DNA from: Pelecanus crispus | Lineage: Eukaryota > Chordata > Aves > Pelecaniformes > Pelecanidae | Reading direction: 5' to 3' | Assembly (NCBI RefSeq): GCF_030463565.1 | Contig: NC_134648.1 | Coordinates: forward strand, 47,678,346 to 47,742,345 | Length of the DNA: 64,000 nucleotides | Shown here: positions 42,001 to 52,290 of the stretch, in pieces | Numbering within the stretch: the stretch's first letter is position 1 | How the letters are laid out: every line of letters begins with the position of its first letter | Notes under the pieces: model-generated | What the model was told of the DNA's origin: nothing | The model's database searches: none | Seen by the model: the letters and a program-made list of their open reading frames with translations, nothing else | Made by a program: the position numbers and the translations under genes

Positions 42001-44030
42001 TCTTTATTTGTATTACTGGAAATATCCTTAGCATTTAAAGACTGAATCGGAAAACTCACTTTGTGGCCAAAAATATCCTTGGCACTGCCAGGGCCAGGTC
42101 TACAATGCATGTTTAATGCAGTATTTGTTTCTGTTTGTTCACATTCACGTGGGGGCTCATTTTGCATAACACGTGCTATGAGGCCTGTAGAGTACAGTTT
42201 TAATGGTATTGAACTAACAGGCCCTCTTCCCGCATCATCTCTCTCTTCAGCTGTTTTCCTGTCTCCTCTTCTTGAATTACAGTGTCTCATCAATGAACTT
42301 CCAGAGACAGTGTCCGGTCCCATTGCTGTTTCAGTAGGGTCTTCTCTCTCAGACGGCAACTGAATAACATCATTATTTAAGATATGGACTGTACTGCTTT
42401 TCTGCACTACTTTGCCTTGCTTGCTTCCCACATCTTTTATGTAATTCTCTGCAGAATGCTGCAGGTCACCACAACTGTCTATTTTTCTTGTTTCTGATTC
42501 AGCCCCTCCACTAAAAGAGGAACGAAGATCTTCTGAAGGTTTCAGATGAGTATCAGACGCTTTTTGGGAACTCTTGGTGTCTTTTGGCTCCTGCTCTGAG
42601 ATATCTGATATAATGAAATCAGAAGCCGTGTCATCTTTGCTGGGCAGTGGAATCTCCACTTTGTTGTTTCTACATGGATCAGATGGTTCAGCAATCTTCT
42701 GATTTGGGGCAATTTCACTTTCCTGTAGATTTTTACTTGACTCTATAAGATTCAAAGATTTTTTCCCAGTCACGGATTTCCTTTTGACATCTTTTGATTG
42801 CAAGTTATGCATTTCATAGGAATCCACAATTTCATCACATGCTTTCTTAAAACTGTCTTGGATGCTCTTCTCGTCAGAGAGTGAGGGCTTCAGAACTGGA
42901 GCTTTATACAAACAAAAGTCATTATCTTCATTAAATTCTCTGATGTCCTCACTACATGGTTCAATAAACAAATGTTCTCGTTTCAAAAATACTTTCAATC
43001 CTTCCTCTACACAAGTTAGAAGAACATCCCAGTTCTGGAACTCGATCAGAGTTTTTGCAGGTTCCAGACACACATCATAGTCACTGTATGCACAGGTCAC
43101 GTTGAGAATAAAGATGCCGTACAACTCTGGGCCACAACGATGGCGACCAGGACTTGAACTAGCTTGTCTGCTCGCAGGGCCACTTTTTGCCTTGCAAATG
43201 ACACTTTCTTTTCTTAATAAAAAATCAATTAGTTTATGTAGCCTTGTCTTCAAAACAAGCCTTCTATTCACATACAAGAACTGCATATTTTTGTTGTAAT
43301 GTCCTTCAATACTGATAAAACCACTTAGCTCAAATCCCCCAGACTTATGATTTATTTCTCGTAACTTCTGCGATCTGCTCAGTCCATAAATTTGACAAAA
43401 CCGGGAGTATACATCTCTTGTCTTAGGGAGCTGAAGCACCATAGAACAAGAAGCATCGTTCCTTAAAGAAAGTGAAACAGAAGGATGCATCAACGAAATA
43501 GCCTCTACTTTCTGTCTCACTCTCTCAAATTCCAACACAGGATCCATACACTTTCTCCTCACTGGTAACTGATGGAACAGATTACACACGGTCACTGTAG
43601 TTCCGCCACTTGGTCTGCTCAATTCGGCTTCACAGACATCCAGTGCTTGCCCATTGTGAAACAGTTTCACAAATGTTTTTGCTGTCCTGCTGGTCTTGGA
43701 TGAAACTTCCACTATGCTGGCCATGTTGGCTATGCTTGCCACAGCCTCCCCTCTAAAGCCATAGAATGTCAGGTTCTCCAAGTCTCCCACTGAGCTGCAC
43801 TTGCTGGTGAAGTACCGCTTTCCCATTGCATTTAAGTCCTCTCTCCCCATCCCGGAGCCGTTGTCCACTACCTGGATCTTAAAAGCTTCCAAATCCACCC
43901 TGACAGCTACACACGTTGCTTTGGCATCGATGCTATTGAGGACAAGCTCCTCAACACACTGCCCCAGTGAGTGGATAGTCACTCCAGAACGCAGCCTGGC
44001 TCGCACATCTTCCACCAAACATTTGATCAT
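24083..44030 (-). CDS. MLH3: MutL homolog 3 (mismatch repair / meiotic endonuclease subunit), 12 coding exons, 1439 aa
   Basis: Partner of MLH1 in MutL-gamma, the nuclear endonuclease that resolves meiotic crossovers and assists mismatch repair. Coding exons on the complement: 44030-40730, 37185-37087, 36428-36358, 35359-35255, 33178-33106, 32453-32382, 31362-31254, 27951-27792, 26576-26553, 26344-26263, 24949-24798, 24154-24083. All introns are GT-AG and phases sum to 1440 codons. GHKL ATPase motifs: [10 protein letters not shown] (catalytic Glu about 28, Asn 32), DNGSGM 56-61, GFRGEA 91-96. A long, weakly conserved linker fills the 3.3 kb first coding exon. The endonuclease metal site [12 protein letters not shown] starts at about 1225; SQACHG (Cys1364) and QCAHGRP (1394-1400) follow. 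Human MLH3 is 1453 aa; here the tail stops at HLFGKKRP and lacks the human CEPP end. A 24-base micro-exon encodes ELMQEQVE. The start MIKCL matches human. Confidence 0.96.
26650..26885. repeat. MIR-like SINE relic in MLH3 intron
   Basis: The run ATCAGTTTCC, TCTGTACAATGGGTATAAT, ATACCTCAGAG closely resembles the conserved core of mammalian-type MIR/CORE-SINE elements, preceded by a typical TGACCTCTCACAAGT stretch. Such relics predate the amniote radiation and survive thinly in birds. Its edges are approximate. It lies upstream of the 24-base MLH3 micro-exon in transcript order. Confidence 0.6.
27492..27529. repeat. 19-base tandem duplication
   Basis: Two adjacent copies share TTTACTGTTCATTCAAGC and differ only in the first base. 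Located in an MLH3 intron. Confidence 0.85.
29420..30375 (+). repeat. Old CR1/L3-like LINE relic, reverse-transcriptase part to tail
   Basis: Faint but ordered similarity to CR1-clade LINEs on plus. It begins with a [10 protein letters not shown]-like block near 29430, an FINDVE-like block near 29600 and a degraded FADDTKL equivalent near 29650. A GILYSIL-like stretch near 30060 corresponds to the CR1 HLEYC region, and a 3' part near 30315-30345 reads TTTCTGGTATTGGCCATTGT. The copy is heavily decayed and its limits are approximate. It is intronic in MLH3, in the opposite direction. Confidence 0.6.
33235..34110 (+). repeat. Old CR1/L3-like LINE 3' relic
   Basis: Ordered resemblance to the 3' half of CR1/L3 LINEs: AGGATGATTAGGGTAGTGGA, then GACTGAGAAGGTATATAATT, GACAATACTGACAGAAGGTC, and AAAATAATTCTGGATCAATT. 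Farther on, AGGGAGGAATTTCTCCCCAG near 33950 matches the usual CR1/L3 tail. Highly decayed; it lies in the MLH3 intron upstream of exon 33178-33106. Confidence 0.6.
37880..38130. other. Unexplained GC-richer block inside MLH3 intron
   Basis: A block of mixed composition stands out in AT-rich intron DNA. The minus strand stays open for 77 codons (38102-37869), but I recognise no protein. It could be a transposon remnant or chance. A short CR1-like tail at 38295-38313 lies nearby. Confidence 0.35.
38295..38313 (-). repeat. Minimal CR1 3' tail fragment
   Basis: AGAATCATAGAATCATAG is the reverse complement of the avian CR1 terminal repeat, the same motif that ends the copies at 51.2 kb and 59.9 kb. 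Only the tail is recognisable. Confidence 0.5.
38320..40640. other. Long MLH3 intron, no recognised content
   Basis: AT-rich intron between the two first MLH3 coding exons. It contains a degenerate tandem array at 39311-39395 (about 26-base period, three copies around GAGTAACACCA). I see no gene and no repeat family I can name. Confidence 0.5.
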
Positions 44031-44103
44031 GTCAAAATCAGATAGATGAGAAACTCAAGAAACTGCAGAGAGCTCACTCCTCCATGTTCCTTAAAACAAC
44101 TCC
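44031..44103 (-). other. MLH3: MLH3 5' UTR part of the first coding exon
   Basis: A pyrimidine tract and CAG acceptor on the minus strand (AG at 44105-44104) put the exon start at 44103, 73 bases before the ATG. An untranslated first exon should lie in the CpG island upstream. One donor-like CGGTGAGG has its GT at 44877-44876, giving an exon end near 44878; this is not certain. Confidence 0.5.
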
Positions 44104-44739
44104 CTGGGTAGAGAGAGGGAAAAAAAGAAGAAGAAAAGCAATACAAATTAAAGGCCTGAAAAAACTCTCATTTATTGCACTCACCCTCATAAATATACTT
44201 TTGTTAGCTTTCCTGGTATTTGGAGGCTTTTTCTGTGATTACTTTCCTGCTCAGGCTTTGACTACACAGCATCGGTGCCTTCAGGCTAAATGGCCAGAAT
44301 GTGAGTCTATGCTCCTTACTAACCAACGTGATTCTCAAACTTAACGTACCTAAACCAAACTCCAACCATGGTAAGGCTAAACTCAAATGACCTGCAAGCA
44401 AGAGGCTTCTGCTTCCATTTGTACCAAAAATACACAGAAGGTACTACCAAGAAGCAGGCACAGGGCTGCTTTCCTCTTGTTTTTAGCTCAATCTCCTCAC
44501 ATAAATTCACAATGTGAATTCTGGCCAAAGCGCACCTGCTGTAATTTGTCCGAGAAAGGAATAAAGCGGACTTGGGAACGGGTGTGGGATACTAAGCCGT
44601 TTATGTGAAAGAGAACCCACTATTTGCCAGTCCTGTCCTTGATGACTCCTGGTTTCTTACTGGTATTCGAGGGGACGCCTCTGTGCCTGTCATGCAGAGC
44701 TCCCCACGCAGCTTCGCAAGCGCTACTCGCCCTCTCTGG

Positions 44740-45380
44740 GGACCTGGTGCCCCGCTGCGTGATCGCTGCGTGATGGCTGCCCAGGGCCTCCCGGGCCCCG
44801 GGGGGCACAGCAGGGCAGCCGAGACCCGCGCCCGGGCTCGCTCCCAGGGGCAGCGGGCAGCCTCGCCTTCCCCTCACCGCCCGGGCCTCTGCCCGCTCCC
44901 GGGCGAAGTAGCGCCCGGAGGCGGGCGCCCGCCGGGCCGGGGCGCTGACAGGAGAGGCGCCCAGAGCAACCCCCCCGCCCCCGGCACCCGCTGAGCCTGG
45001 GGGCGGGGCGGCCCCACAACGGCCGCGGCGCGAGACCAACCGTCGCGGGCCGCCGGGCCCGCGCGCGGCTCCTGCAGGGGGGCAACGGCGAGCGGCGGCG
45101 CGTGCGGGAGCGCAGGGCGGCTGCGCGCGGGGAGGCGGCGGGACTGCGGCTCCCGGCAGGGCCGGCGGCCGCGGGCGGTGCATGCTGGGAGCTGCAGTTC
45201 CCGTCCCCGGCCGGGCCCGGGCGGCCGCGGGGAGGTCGGCTGCGGGCAGCGCACCTTCGGCCGGGCCCCTTCGGCCGGGCCTCGTCCGCTCGGAGCGGCA
45301 CCGGGGGCTGCTCGTAACGCCCCACGGCCCCGCAGGGGCGGGCATCGGCAACAGGCGCACGCTCGAAGGGCCCCATCCCC
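44740..45380. promoter_or_regulatory. MLH3: CpG-island promoter of MLH3
   Basis: Dense CpG island between the MLH3 coding start and the ACYP1 3' end. MLH3 is transcribed leftwards out of it. I see no TATA box. Open frames across it on both strands are composition artefacts. Confidence 0.65.
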
Positions 45381-45428
45381 TCCAGCCCCGTATGATGCCG
45401 CCATTCCGCACATGAAGCTCCAAGCAAT

Positions 45429-45434
45429 TTTATT
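45429..45434 (-). terminator. ACYP1: ACYP1 poly(A) signal
   Basis: The first AATAAA on the minus strand after the ACYP1 stop codon, implying a 3' UTR of about 430-450 bases that ends at the border of the MLH3 CpG island. Confidence 0.5.
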
Positions 45435-45853
45435 CCACAGAAAAAATAAAGTTCTGGAACAAGATAAATTGTTTCCGAGGCGTTTAGCGAACAGAAATAA
45501 CGTTTTTAGCAATATTTAGTATGGGCGTTGACTCTGCGATTTCCTTCATGTGAGCGCAACGCTATACAAATTACGAATTTTACTCGCATACAACTACTCA
45601 AGCCCCATTCTGCACACACGTTCAGAAATAAAGAGGCTGTGTCCCTAAACAGCCCCTTTTTATAATAAAGATAGTGCCAAAGTTTTGTGAAAGGCGGAGA
45701 GCTAGACTCACAGTACAACAAACCAATAAATTAGAAATGTAATAAAATAAAGTTCTCTAGAGCTGAATAGTGGCTGACTGAATGAATGGGGAAGAGGGGA
45801 AAGGTTCTGTGTGGGTAGCTCACGCTCCAGCTTTTGCTTCTTCCCGGACAAAG

Positions 45854-46595
45854 TTATTTCAAAATCTGGAAGTCCTTGTGCTCCAGCGCTGCGATCTTCT
45901 TCTCATTGCTGAACTCAGCTCGGCTGATGCGGGACTGGGGACTCCCTACCTTCCTGAGCCATTCCTGCAGCTCCCGCACCCTGGCAGTCGGACCCTGAAT
46001 TTGTCCTTGCACGGTGCCGTGGCTAGTATTTTGGACCCAACCAACGAGTCCTAGCCGCTTAGCCTCCCCCTGAGAAGACAATGCAGAGCAAAATGAGATT
46101 AATCCGAACGGTAAGAGAGCTACAGAATGACATTCAGGTACAGGAGTCAATTTTACAGGCAAGACACAGACCTCCAAGGAAGTTCCTATGGCTCAGGCAG
46201 CAGGAAAGCAGCAGAGGATTCACCCGACTACTCATTACATTCTTTCACGCGAACAACTGGGGCTGAAACGCACTTTTCAGTCGTGCGTACGTAACACGGC
46301 ACAGGCCGCCAGCAGCACCGAGAGGCGACAGCCCCCGTTCAGCCGCGGCCGGGGCCGGGGCCGTGATCCAGCCCAGGCGCGGCTCAGCCCCGCCGAGGCG
46401 CCCACAGGAGCCGCCGCAGCCCCGCCAGCGCTGACAGCGGGCACCGCGCACCCCACAGGCGGGCCGCCCCTCAGGAAGGGGCGCGCCGCGGGAGCCCGCC
46501 CCGCCTCGTACCTGGGTGTACTTGCGGAAGAAAACGCCCTGCACCTTGCCGGACACCTCGTAGTCCACGGACACCAGGCCCTCGCCCTCCGCCAT
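45854..46595 (-). CDS. ACYP1: Acylphosphatase 1, organ-common type, 2 exons, 99 aa
   Basis: Small cytosolic enzyme that hydrolyses carboxyl-phosphate bonds of acylphosphates such as 1,3-bisphosphoglycerate. Exons on the complement: 46595-46512 and 46069-45854, with a 442-base GT-AG intron and phase 0. The product is 99 aa, as in human. The acylphosphatase signature GKVQGVFFRKYTQ spans residues 16-28 with the phosphate-binding Arg24; the catalytic Asn42 is in GWVQNTSHGTVQGQ. The C-terminus is KDFQILK, close to human DFQIVK. The start MAEGEGLVSVDYEV matches human MAEGNTLISVDYEI. The muscle paralogue ACYP2 is excluded by this N-terminus. A CCAAT box (46696-46700, inverted relative to the gene) lies about 100 bases upstream. 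It shares its CpG island with ZC2HC1C, transcribed the other way. Confidence 0.96.
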
Positions 46596-47110
46596 GGCGC
46601 CACCGCCCGCCTCCTCCCGCCGCCGCTGCCGCACTCCCCGCTGCGCCTGCGCGGAGCGGCCCGCGCTGGGGGCGTGGCCTCGCCCGCCCCTGGGGCCAAT
46701 GAAGAGCCAGGGCCCGCGGGCGGCCGGGAGGGGCTGGTCCGTCATTAGCCGCCTCATGAATAATGCATACCGGCTCGCCCGCCGCTCGCTCGCCCCTACC
46801 TGGCCATAGAGGTGGGGTCCTCCAGAGGGCGGAGTGGAGCGGGGGCGCTGCGGAGAAACCATCGAGAGGCAGCTCGCCGGCGAGACCGGCGCAGGAACTG
46901 GCATCCGCGTGCCTGTCTCCAGGCAACCGCCGTCAACACGGCGCCCGGGGCGGCGGCGGGGCGGGAGGAGGAGGAGGTGTCGGAGGTGTCGGGTCTCTCG
47001 GGCGATGGCAGACCGGTGAGCCAAACGGGAGGCGACGCAGCTTGCCGAGGAGGCCGGGCGGAGCGCCGGCCGCAGCCCCGCAGGTAACCCCGCTCGTAAC
47101 CCCGCTCGCC
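46280..47110. promoter_or_regulatory. Bidirectional CpG-island promoter, ACYP1 / ZC2HC1C
   Basis: One CpG island covers ACYP1 exon 1 (minus) and the likely untranslated first exon of ZC2HC1C (plus). A donor-like GACCG/GTGAGC has GT at 47016-47017 and could end that exon. The 46600-46900 core holds a CCAAT box at 46696-46700 and an AT-rich patch at 46755-46771. Confidence 0.65.
46915..46927 (+). promoter_or_regulatory. X-box (RFX-type) motif
   Basis: GTCTCCAGGCAAC fits the RFX X-box pattern RYYNYYN(1-3)RRNRAC with a one-base spacer. RFX factors drive many ciliary and testis genes. It sits about 90 bases before the proposed ZC2HC1C first-exon donor. Binding is not shown by sequence. Confidence 0.55.
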
Positions 47111-47611
47111 CCGCGCCGCCGGCCTGGGGCCTGGGTACCTGACACACTTCGGGGCATGTGGCAGAACGAGCCACGGGATGATTGTACTGAGCGTTACCGG
47201 ATGCCTGCGTGTCACACCTGTGTGCCACACTGGTGGATCTACAATGCCGAGACTGAAGTGACGCGTTATGGGAAACACCCTGCGGGAGTGTAACAGTTTC
47301 TTTGGCAGTACAGCATGTTTCTGCTGCTACCATGATAAGACAGGGCTCAGATAGAAAACGAAATAAAAGCACATCTTATTTCTGGCTGCATAACCAATTG
47401 GGACTGGAAGAGGCAGCATGGGAGCTCCCTAGATGGAAGGAATGTAAAGATTTACAGAACCCAGAAAAGTTACAAAACCTTTGCGAATATTTATTATAGC
47501 CTGCCATTGTAGCCTCCAGATGTAGACTGTTAGGAGAAAAATTGTCCAGTTTTGGATAAGATGGTCTGTAATGACTTTGTGTCTAACCTCAGGCTCTTTC
47601 TCAGGCAGTGA

Positions 47612-49803
47612 ATGGCTTTATTTCCACCAGTGGATTCTGTGGTGGCAGCTACGAAGCTTGTTCCCAGTTCCCAGCTGGAACACCAGAAGAACTGCTTTCA
47701 GCATGAACTCATACCTGACAAAGAGGAAAGTTTAAAGGATCTCTATGCCCGAAAGAGCCGAAGTTATTCATATTCTCTTTCTGCAGAAAGCAGTCAACAC
47801 AACTCCAGGCATGGAGGCCTCTGTTCAGCTGGCCTACAGAGCAAGTATCTCACCAGCCAGACCAAGACTCTACCAGCTAAATCAGTAACCAGATGGAAAG
47901 AAGGAGTGGACCGTGCATATCCCCTGAAACCAATTTTTCACCACAAGGGCATGAGTCTTCCAGTGGTCAACACAGCACAGCTTGGACATTCCCCATACAC
48001 GGAGGAAGCTCCAAATAGTAGGCCTAGCTCAATGAGCAAAGGGAAGCCTGCAGCAGGGAGGTCTCAGCTACCTGCAGCGCTCTCTCCTTGGACAGCAGTG
48101 CCTAAACAGTCAGCCTCCCATCTATACAGCAGAGAGCTGGCCTACATCCTAAAGTTGGAGGCTGATGGACGGAACCTGGAAGAGGAAATTCGAAAGAAAG
48201 AGGCCCTCCTCAGAGAGAAGCTGAGGAGAACAAAGGAAGAGCTTAGGAGGATTCAAAGAGAGAAGGAGCTTGTCAAGGCAGAGGAGAGAAGAGACAGAGA
48301 AGCAGAGAGGACCCATGAGCGAAAGGCTGTGAGGCACACTGAAGAGAAAACTGTCAGAGTTGCAGTCAGACCAGGTGATGGTCGGGGGGTCTTCAATGGG
48401 GCACAATCTGCAGAGGCCGCTATCCCCAAGCCTGGCACCACCCTCCACCCCCAAAAGCTGGCTATGGGGAAACTCAAGAAGGAGCGGCTGGTGGCCAGCA
48501 ACAGCAAAATTCGAGACCGTATACCCATGGAGCATTTAGCCTCTTGTTCAGAGCTGGCCCTAAAATGTAGCCCTTCTCCCGCTGCCCTCTCAGACCGAGA
48601 ATCTGGTGACCACCCGTCCACAGAGGTGCTGTACATGCAGGCTGCTGGTGCCATAAAGCAGGAGGGGCTCGGACAGTGCAGCTTCTGCGGACGTAAGTTT
48701 CTCTGCAGCAGGCTTGAGAAGCACACGAGTATCTGCAGCAAGAGCCAAGGCTCCAAGAGAAAAGTGTTTGATTCCAGCAGGGCCAGAGCTAGGGGCACAG
48801 AACTGGAACAGTACCAGCAGTGGAAGAGCTCAGAGGGGCCTCAGGTAATGTGCAGTCCCTTTGCCTCCCTCGATCCACATCTACTGCTCATGTTCCTTCC
48901 ACCTTGACATCTAATTTTGACTGACATGTGAGCGCCTTCACATGTACATGGGGCTAAGGGATACAATCCAGCTATTGCCTCTGAAAGGTTCTTGCCAAAT
49001 GGATAAACAGATCAATTTAAAATCTAATAGACAGGGACAAGGGTCCTAACTGACTTGTCTTTGAAATGCGTCAAGGGTGTACTCCTGGAGAAAGCTCACT
49101 CCTTGCTGTAGTCAGGATGTTCAGGGTGCAGACTGGGTCTGCTGCAGTAAAGCTCTGTGGCATTAGGGGCTGCAGGTAACTGACTGAAAATTCAGGTAAT
49201 AACACAGGCAATCAAAACGAAGGCAGCGGAAACATGCAGCTTTGTTCCTGCAAAGCAGTTGTAACAACGCTCTCCGTTCCTTGGCCCTACTGCTTGCTTT
49301 TCTGGTTATTCTCAAGCTCTTTCTAAGTATTGATGTCTCCATGAGTATTTCCTTCAAATCCTCCTTCAGGCTGGTCTTTTTGATCCCCTTTGTGGGACTC
49401 ACCTTCTCAGGGAGGGTTTTACATCAACAGGGAATGCCCAGGGATGGGTGACGCAAGTTGGACCCTGAGCATAATAAGATTGAGAATGGAGGCTGACGGT
49501 GGTGCCAGTAGCTCTGACTGCCTTTCCCCTCTGCAGAATAAGCCACCCAGAAGGAACAACTGGAGACAGAAGCACGAGGTTTTCATCCAGACCCTGCGCC
49601 AGGCCCGCCAGGTGCAGCAAGTCCTCTCCAAGGGAGGGAAGGTGTCTGACTTGCCCCCGTTGCCTCCCATCGAAAACCCAGACTACGTTGCCTGCCCCTA
49701 CTGCAGACGACGATTTGCTCCCCAAGCAGCTGAGAGACATATTCCCAAATGCAAAACCATCAAGAATAGGCCCCCATCCCCACTGCAGAGGGGGCACTGC
49801 TGA
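47612..49803 (+). CDS. ZC2HC1C: Zinc finger C2HC-type containing 1C, 2 coding exons, 499 aa
   Basis: Coding exons 47612-48844 and 49537-49803, a phase-0 GT-AG intron, TGA stop. An acceptor (AG at 47603-47604) puts the ATG 7 bases into its exon, so earlier exons are untranslated; joining the 47015 donor to this exon in frame from an upstream ATG meets a stop. The N-terminal half is low-complexity with Ser, Lys and Arg. A charged coiled coil (about residues 170-240) reads LEEEIRKKEALLREKLRRTK. Two C2HC zinc fingers follow: CSFCGRKF with H and C at about 357-375, and CPYCRRRFAPQAAERHIPKC at about 463-482. The spaced C-x2-C...H-x3-C pairs are the family mark. Human ZC2HC1C lies in the same place next to ACYP1. 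Function is poorly known; a promoter X-box hints at a cilia or testis role, which is inference. Confidence 0.9.
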
Positions 49804-50254
49804 GGTAGTGTCCATCTGTACCTGCTGCGGTGATTCCATTTTTCAGCCACAGACACTTATGCTTTCCCTAGTCTCAACACTGGCTGTGAGTGTTGAGCTT
49901 GTATGTACACCAAGTGAGCAGCTCAGGACACATAAGCAGAATACTAGAACCCGTGTACTTTGACCTGTGCCCTGGGCTGCCCCACGTGGGACACCCCTCT
50001 GGGGGCCGCTTCCCATGTGCGGTGAGCTCAACATGGAGTCTCAGTGTAGGTGTAAGGCTGTCGCTGTTCAGTCAGCTGAGCAGGGAAGAAAGGCTGTGGC
50101 TGCAGGCTGTCAGCAGGACAGCAGCGAGGAGCAAACCAGCCATCAAAAAGGGGCTGTTCTTCAGAATCGTATTTTGCCTGTAGGTTAGGGAGGCTTGCGC
50201 TTTTTTCTTTTTTTTTTAAAGTAGTGGTGTCTGATGAGAAGAGAGCTGTTCTCC
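49804..50254 (+). other. ZC2HC1C: ZC2HC1C 3' UTR and flank
   Basis: No AATAAA is visible on plus before the CR1 insertion at 50.26 kb, so the true 3' end is unclear. There is a T run at 50200-50217. Nothing else is recognised. Confidence 0.4.
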
Positions 50255-51188
50255 ATTAGCTCATCAGTAGCTGCAGACTCCATTTTTTTCAGCAAGTTTG
50301 CAGACGACACCAAGCTGAGTGGTGCAGTTGACATGCCAGAAGGACGAGATGTCATCCAAAGGGACCTGGACAAGCTGGAGAGGTGGGCCTGTGTGAACCT
50401 CATGAGGTTCAACAAGGCCAAGTGGAAGGTCCTGCACCTGGGACGGGGCAACCCCCAATATCAATACAGGCTGGGGGATGAAGGGATTGAGAGCAGCCCT
50501 GAGGAGAAGGACTTGGGGGTACTGGTGGATGAAAAGCTGGACATGAGCCGGCAATGTGCACTTGCAGCCCAGAAGGCCAACCGTATCCTGGGCTGCATCA
50601 AAAGAAGCGTGGCCAGCAGGTTGAGGGAGGCGATTCTGCCCCTCTGCTCTGCTCTGGTGAGACCTCACCTGGAGTACTGCTCCAGCTCTGGGGCCCTCAG
50701 CACAAGAAGGACATGGACCTGTTGGAGCGGGTCCAGAGGAGGGCCACAAAAATGATCCGAGGGCTGGAGCACCTCTCCTACGAGGCCAGGCTGAGAGAGT
50801 TGGGGTTGTTCAGCCTGGAGAAGAGAAGGCTGCGGGGAGACCTTATTGTGGCCTTCCAGTACTTAAAGGGGGCCTATAGGAAAACATGGGGACAATCTTT
50901 TTAGCAAGGCCTGTTGTGACAGGACAAGGAGTAATGGTTTTAAACTAAAGGAGGGTAGATTTAGACTGGCTATAAGGAAGACATTTTTTACAACGAGGGT
51001 GGTGAAGCACTGGCACAGGTTGCCCAGAGAGGCAGTGGAGGCCCCATCCCTGGCAACATTCAAGGTCAGGTTGGATGGGGCTGTGAGCAACCTGATCTGG
51101 TTAAAGCTGTCCCTGCTCACTGCAGGGGGGTTGGGCTGGATGACCTCTAAATGTCCCTTCCAACCCCAAACATTCTATGATTCTATGA
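50255..51188 (+). mobile_element. CR1 LINE, 5'-truncated
   Basis: Non-LTR retrotransposon fragment covering the C-terminal part of the reverse transcriptase and the 3' UTR. It begins near [13 protein letters not shown] and stays open through [18 protein letters not shown] to about 50755; the following [20 protein letters not shown] block is in another frame. The 3' end has the avian CR1 terminal repeat ATTCTATGATTCTATGA at 51172-51188. The 5' limit is approximate. The near-open frame suggests moderate age. CR1 copies are usually truncated and this one cannot move by itself. Confidence 0.92.
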
Positions 51189-51925
51189 CAGTGGTTCTGG
51201 CTGGCATAGCGTTGTTATTGTAGCTACCTACAAAAGATTAGGATGTGAGGGGTTCCTCTTTTTTTTGTTTTGCCATGGAAAGGACTCTATGTTCTTCAAA
51301 ACTATTTAGCATTTAGACATGGCATTTGGAAAAGTCAGAGGGAGGGGAGGAAGCTATGCAAGCAGTTGACTTTTTTGCAGCACACAAACTGCTGTGTTCT
51401 TCCATCCTTTGTACCTGCACTAGCTGACAGGATCCAGAGCTGCTGCTTGGTCACTGCTCATTGTTGTAGCACTGTTCAGTTGAATAATGAAAGCTGTGTA
51501 GGTAGGTTTATTCCATGCTTGCTCTGCAGCAGCCTAAGAGTTTATTTAGATGCTTTTCTAGAACGCTGGTGACAATCCTGGGGCTACATCTTAACAGCTG
51601 AAGATCTGTAATATTACCACTTAGAAATGCAGTGTGACATTGTTTGAATCAGAAAAGGAGAAGAGGGAGGAGTATTATTAAATGCTTCCTCAACACAGGA
51701 AGCTCAGGATCAGAAACTCAGGGGGTGAGAAAAGCTAACAGTAGCAGGCACTTACTGTTTGAGTCCATATGTCAATTCATGCGCATAGAACAGCAGAGAT
51801 TCTCCGAACCAGCCAGGCCCTTGAGGCAACAACAACCATCCCAACGTGTCACTTACCATGTACAATAGCTGGGACTGAGAGTCAGGAAAGGGTGGAAGAA
51901 GAAATACTTAATTAAAGAATAACGC
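51189..51925. other. Intergenic DNA between ZC2HC1C and NEK9, first part
   Basis: I see no gene, RNA gene or named repeat here. An ATTAAA near 51913 on plus is a weak signal. Confidence 0.5.
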
Positions 51926-51929
51926 CACA

Positions 51930-52260
51930 CAAGATCAAAAATAGGTCATGAATAAGCTCAGACTGGAAATTAGGTTTCTAACCAGGAGAGGAGTGAGGTC
52001 GTGGAAAAACCTCCCAAACAGATTAGTACAGGCAAGGAACCTGCATTGTTTCAAGATGGACTTGGAGAAGACCATGAAAGAGAGCATACGGCAGGAGTTA
52101 GAAATTAAGAACCACGATACAGAGCATTTGTTCCTATCTGCAGGCTTCTTGTATAAAGTGTGAACACCACCACATCAGTGACAGTTCTGTACCTCAGTGT
52201 ATCACTTGCAGGAGCTGAGAAGGAATTCCTTCCCACGGCAACCTTCCCTTAACTCCTATC
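51930..52260 (+). repeat. Old CR1/L3-like LINE 3' relic
   Basis: GACTGGAAATTAGGTTTCTA, GAGAGGAGTGAGGTCGTGGA and GAAGGAATTCCTTCCCACGG occur in the order seen in CR1/L3 3' UTR consensus sequences. The copy is much older than the CR1 at 50.3-51.2 kb. Limits are approximate. Confidence 0.55.
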
Positions 52261-52271
52261 TTGGCTTCTAA

Positions 52272-52290
52272 TTTTTTTTTTTTTTTTTTT
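52272..52290. repeat. T homopolymer, 19 bases
   Basis: A 19-base T run next to the old LINE relic, without a recognised SINE attached. Confidence 0.9.

Noticed and set aside
47302-47499. Possible upstream coding exon of ZC2HC1C
   Set aside because: No usable acceptor and donor pair in phase with the exon at 47605, and no resemblance to the family.
50234-50755. 173-codon open frame taken as a host gene
   Set aside because: Its sequence is CR1 reverse transcriptase and it sits in a CR1 copy with the usual terminal repeat.
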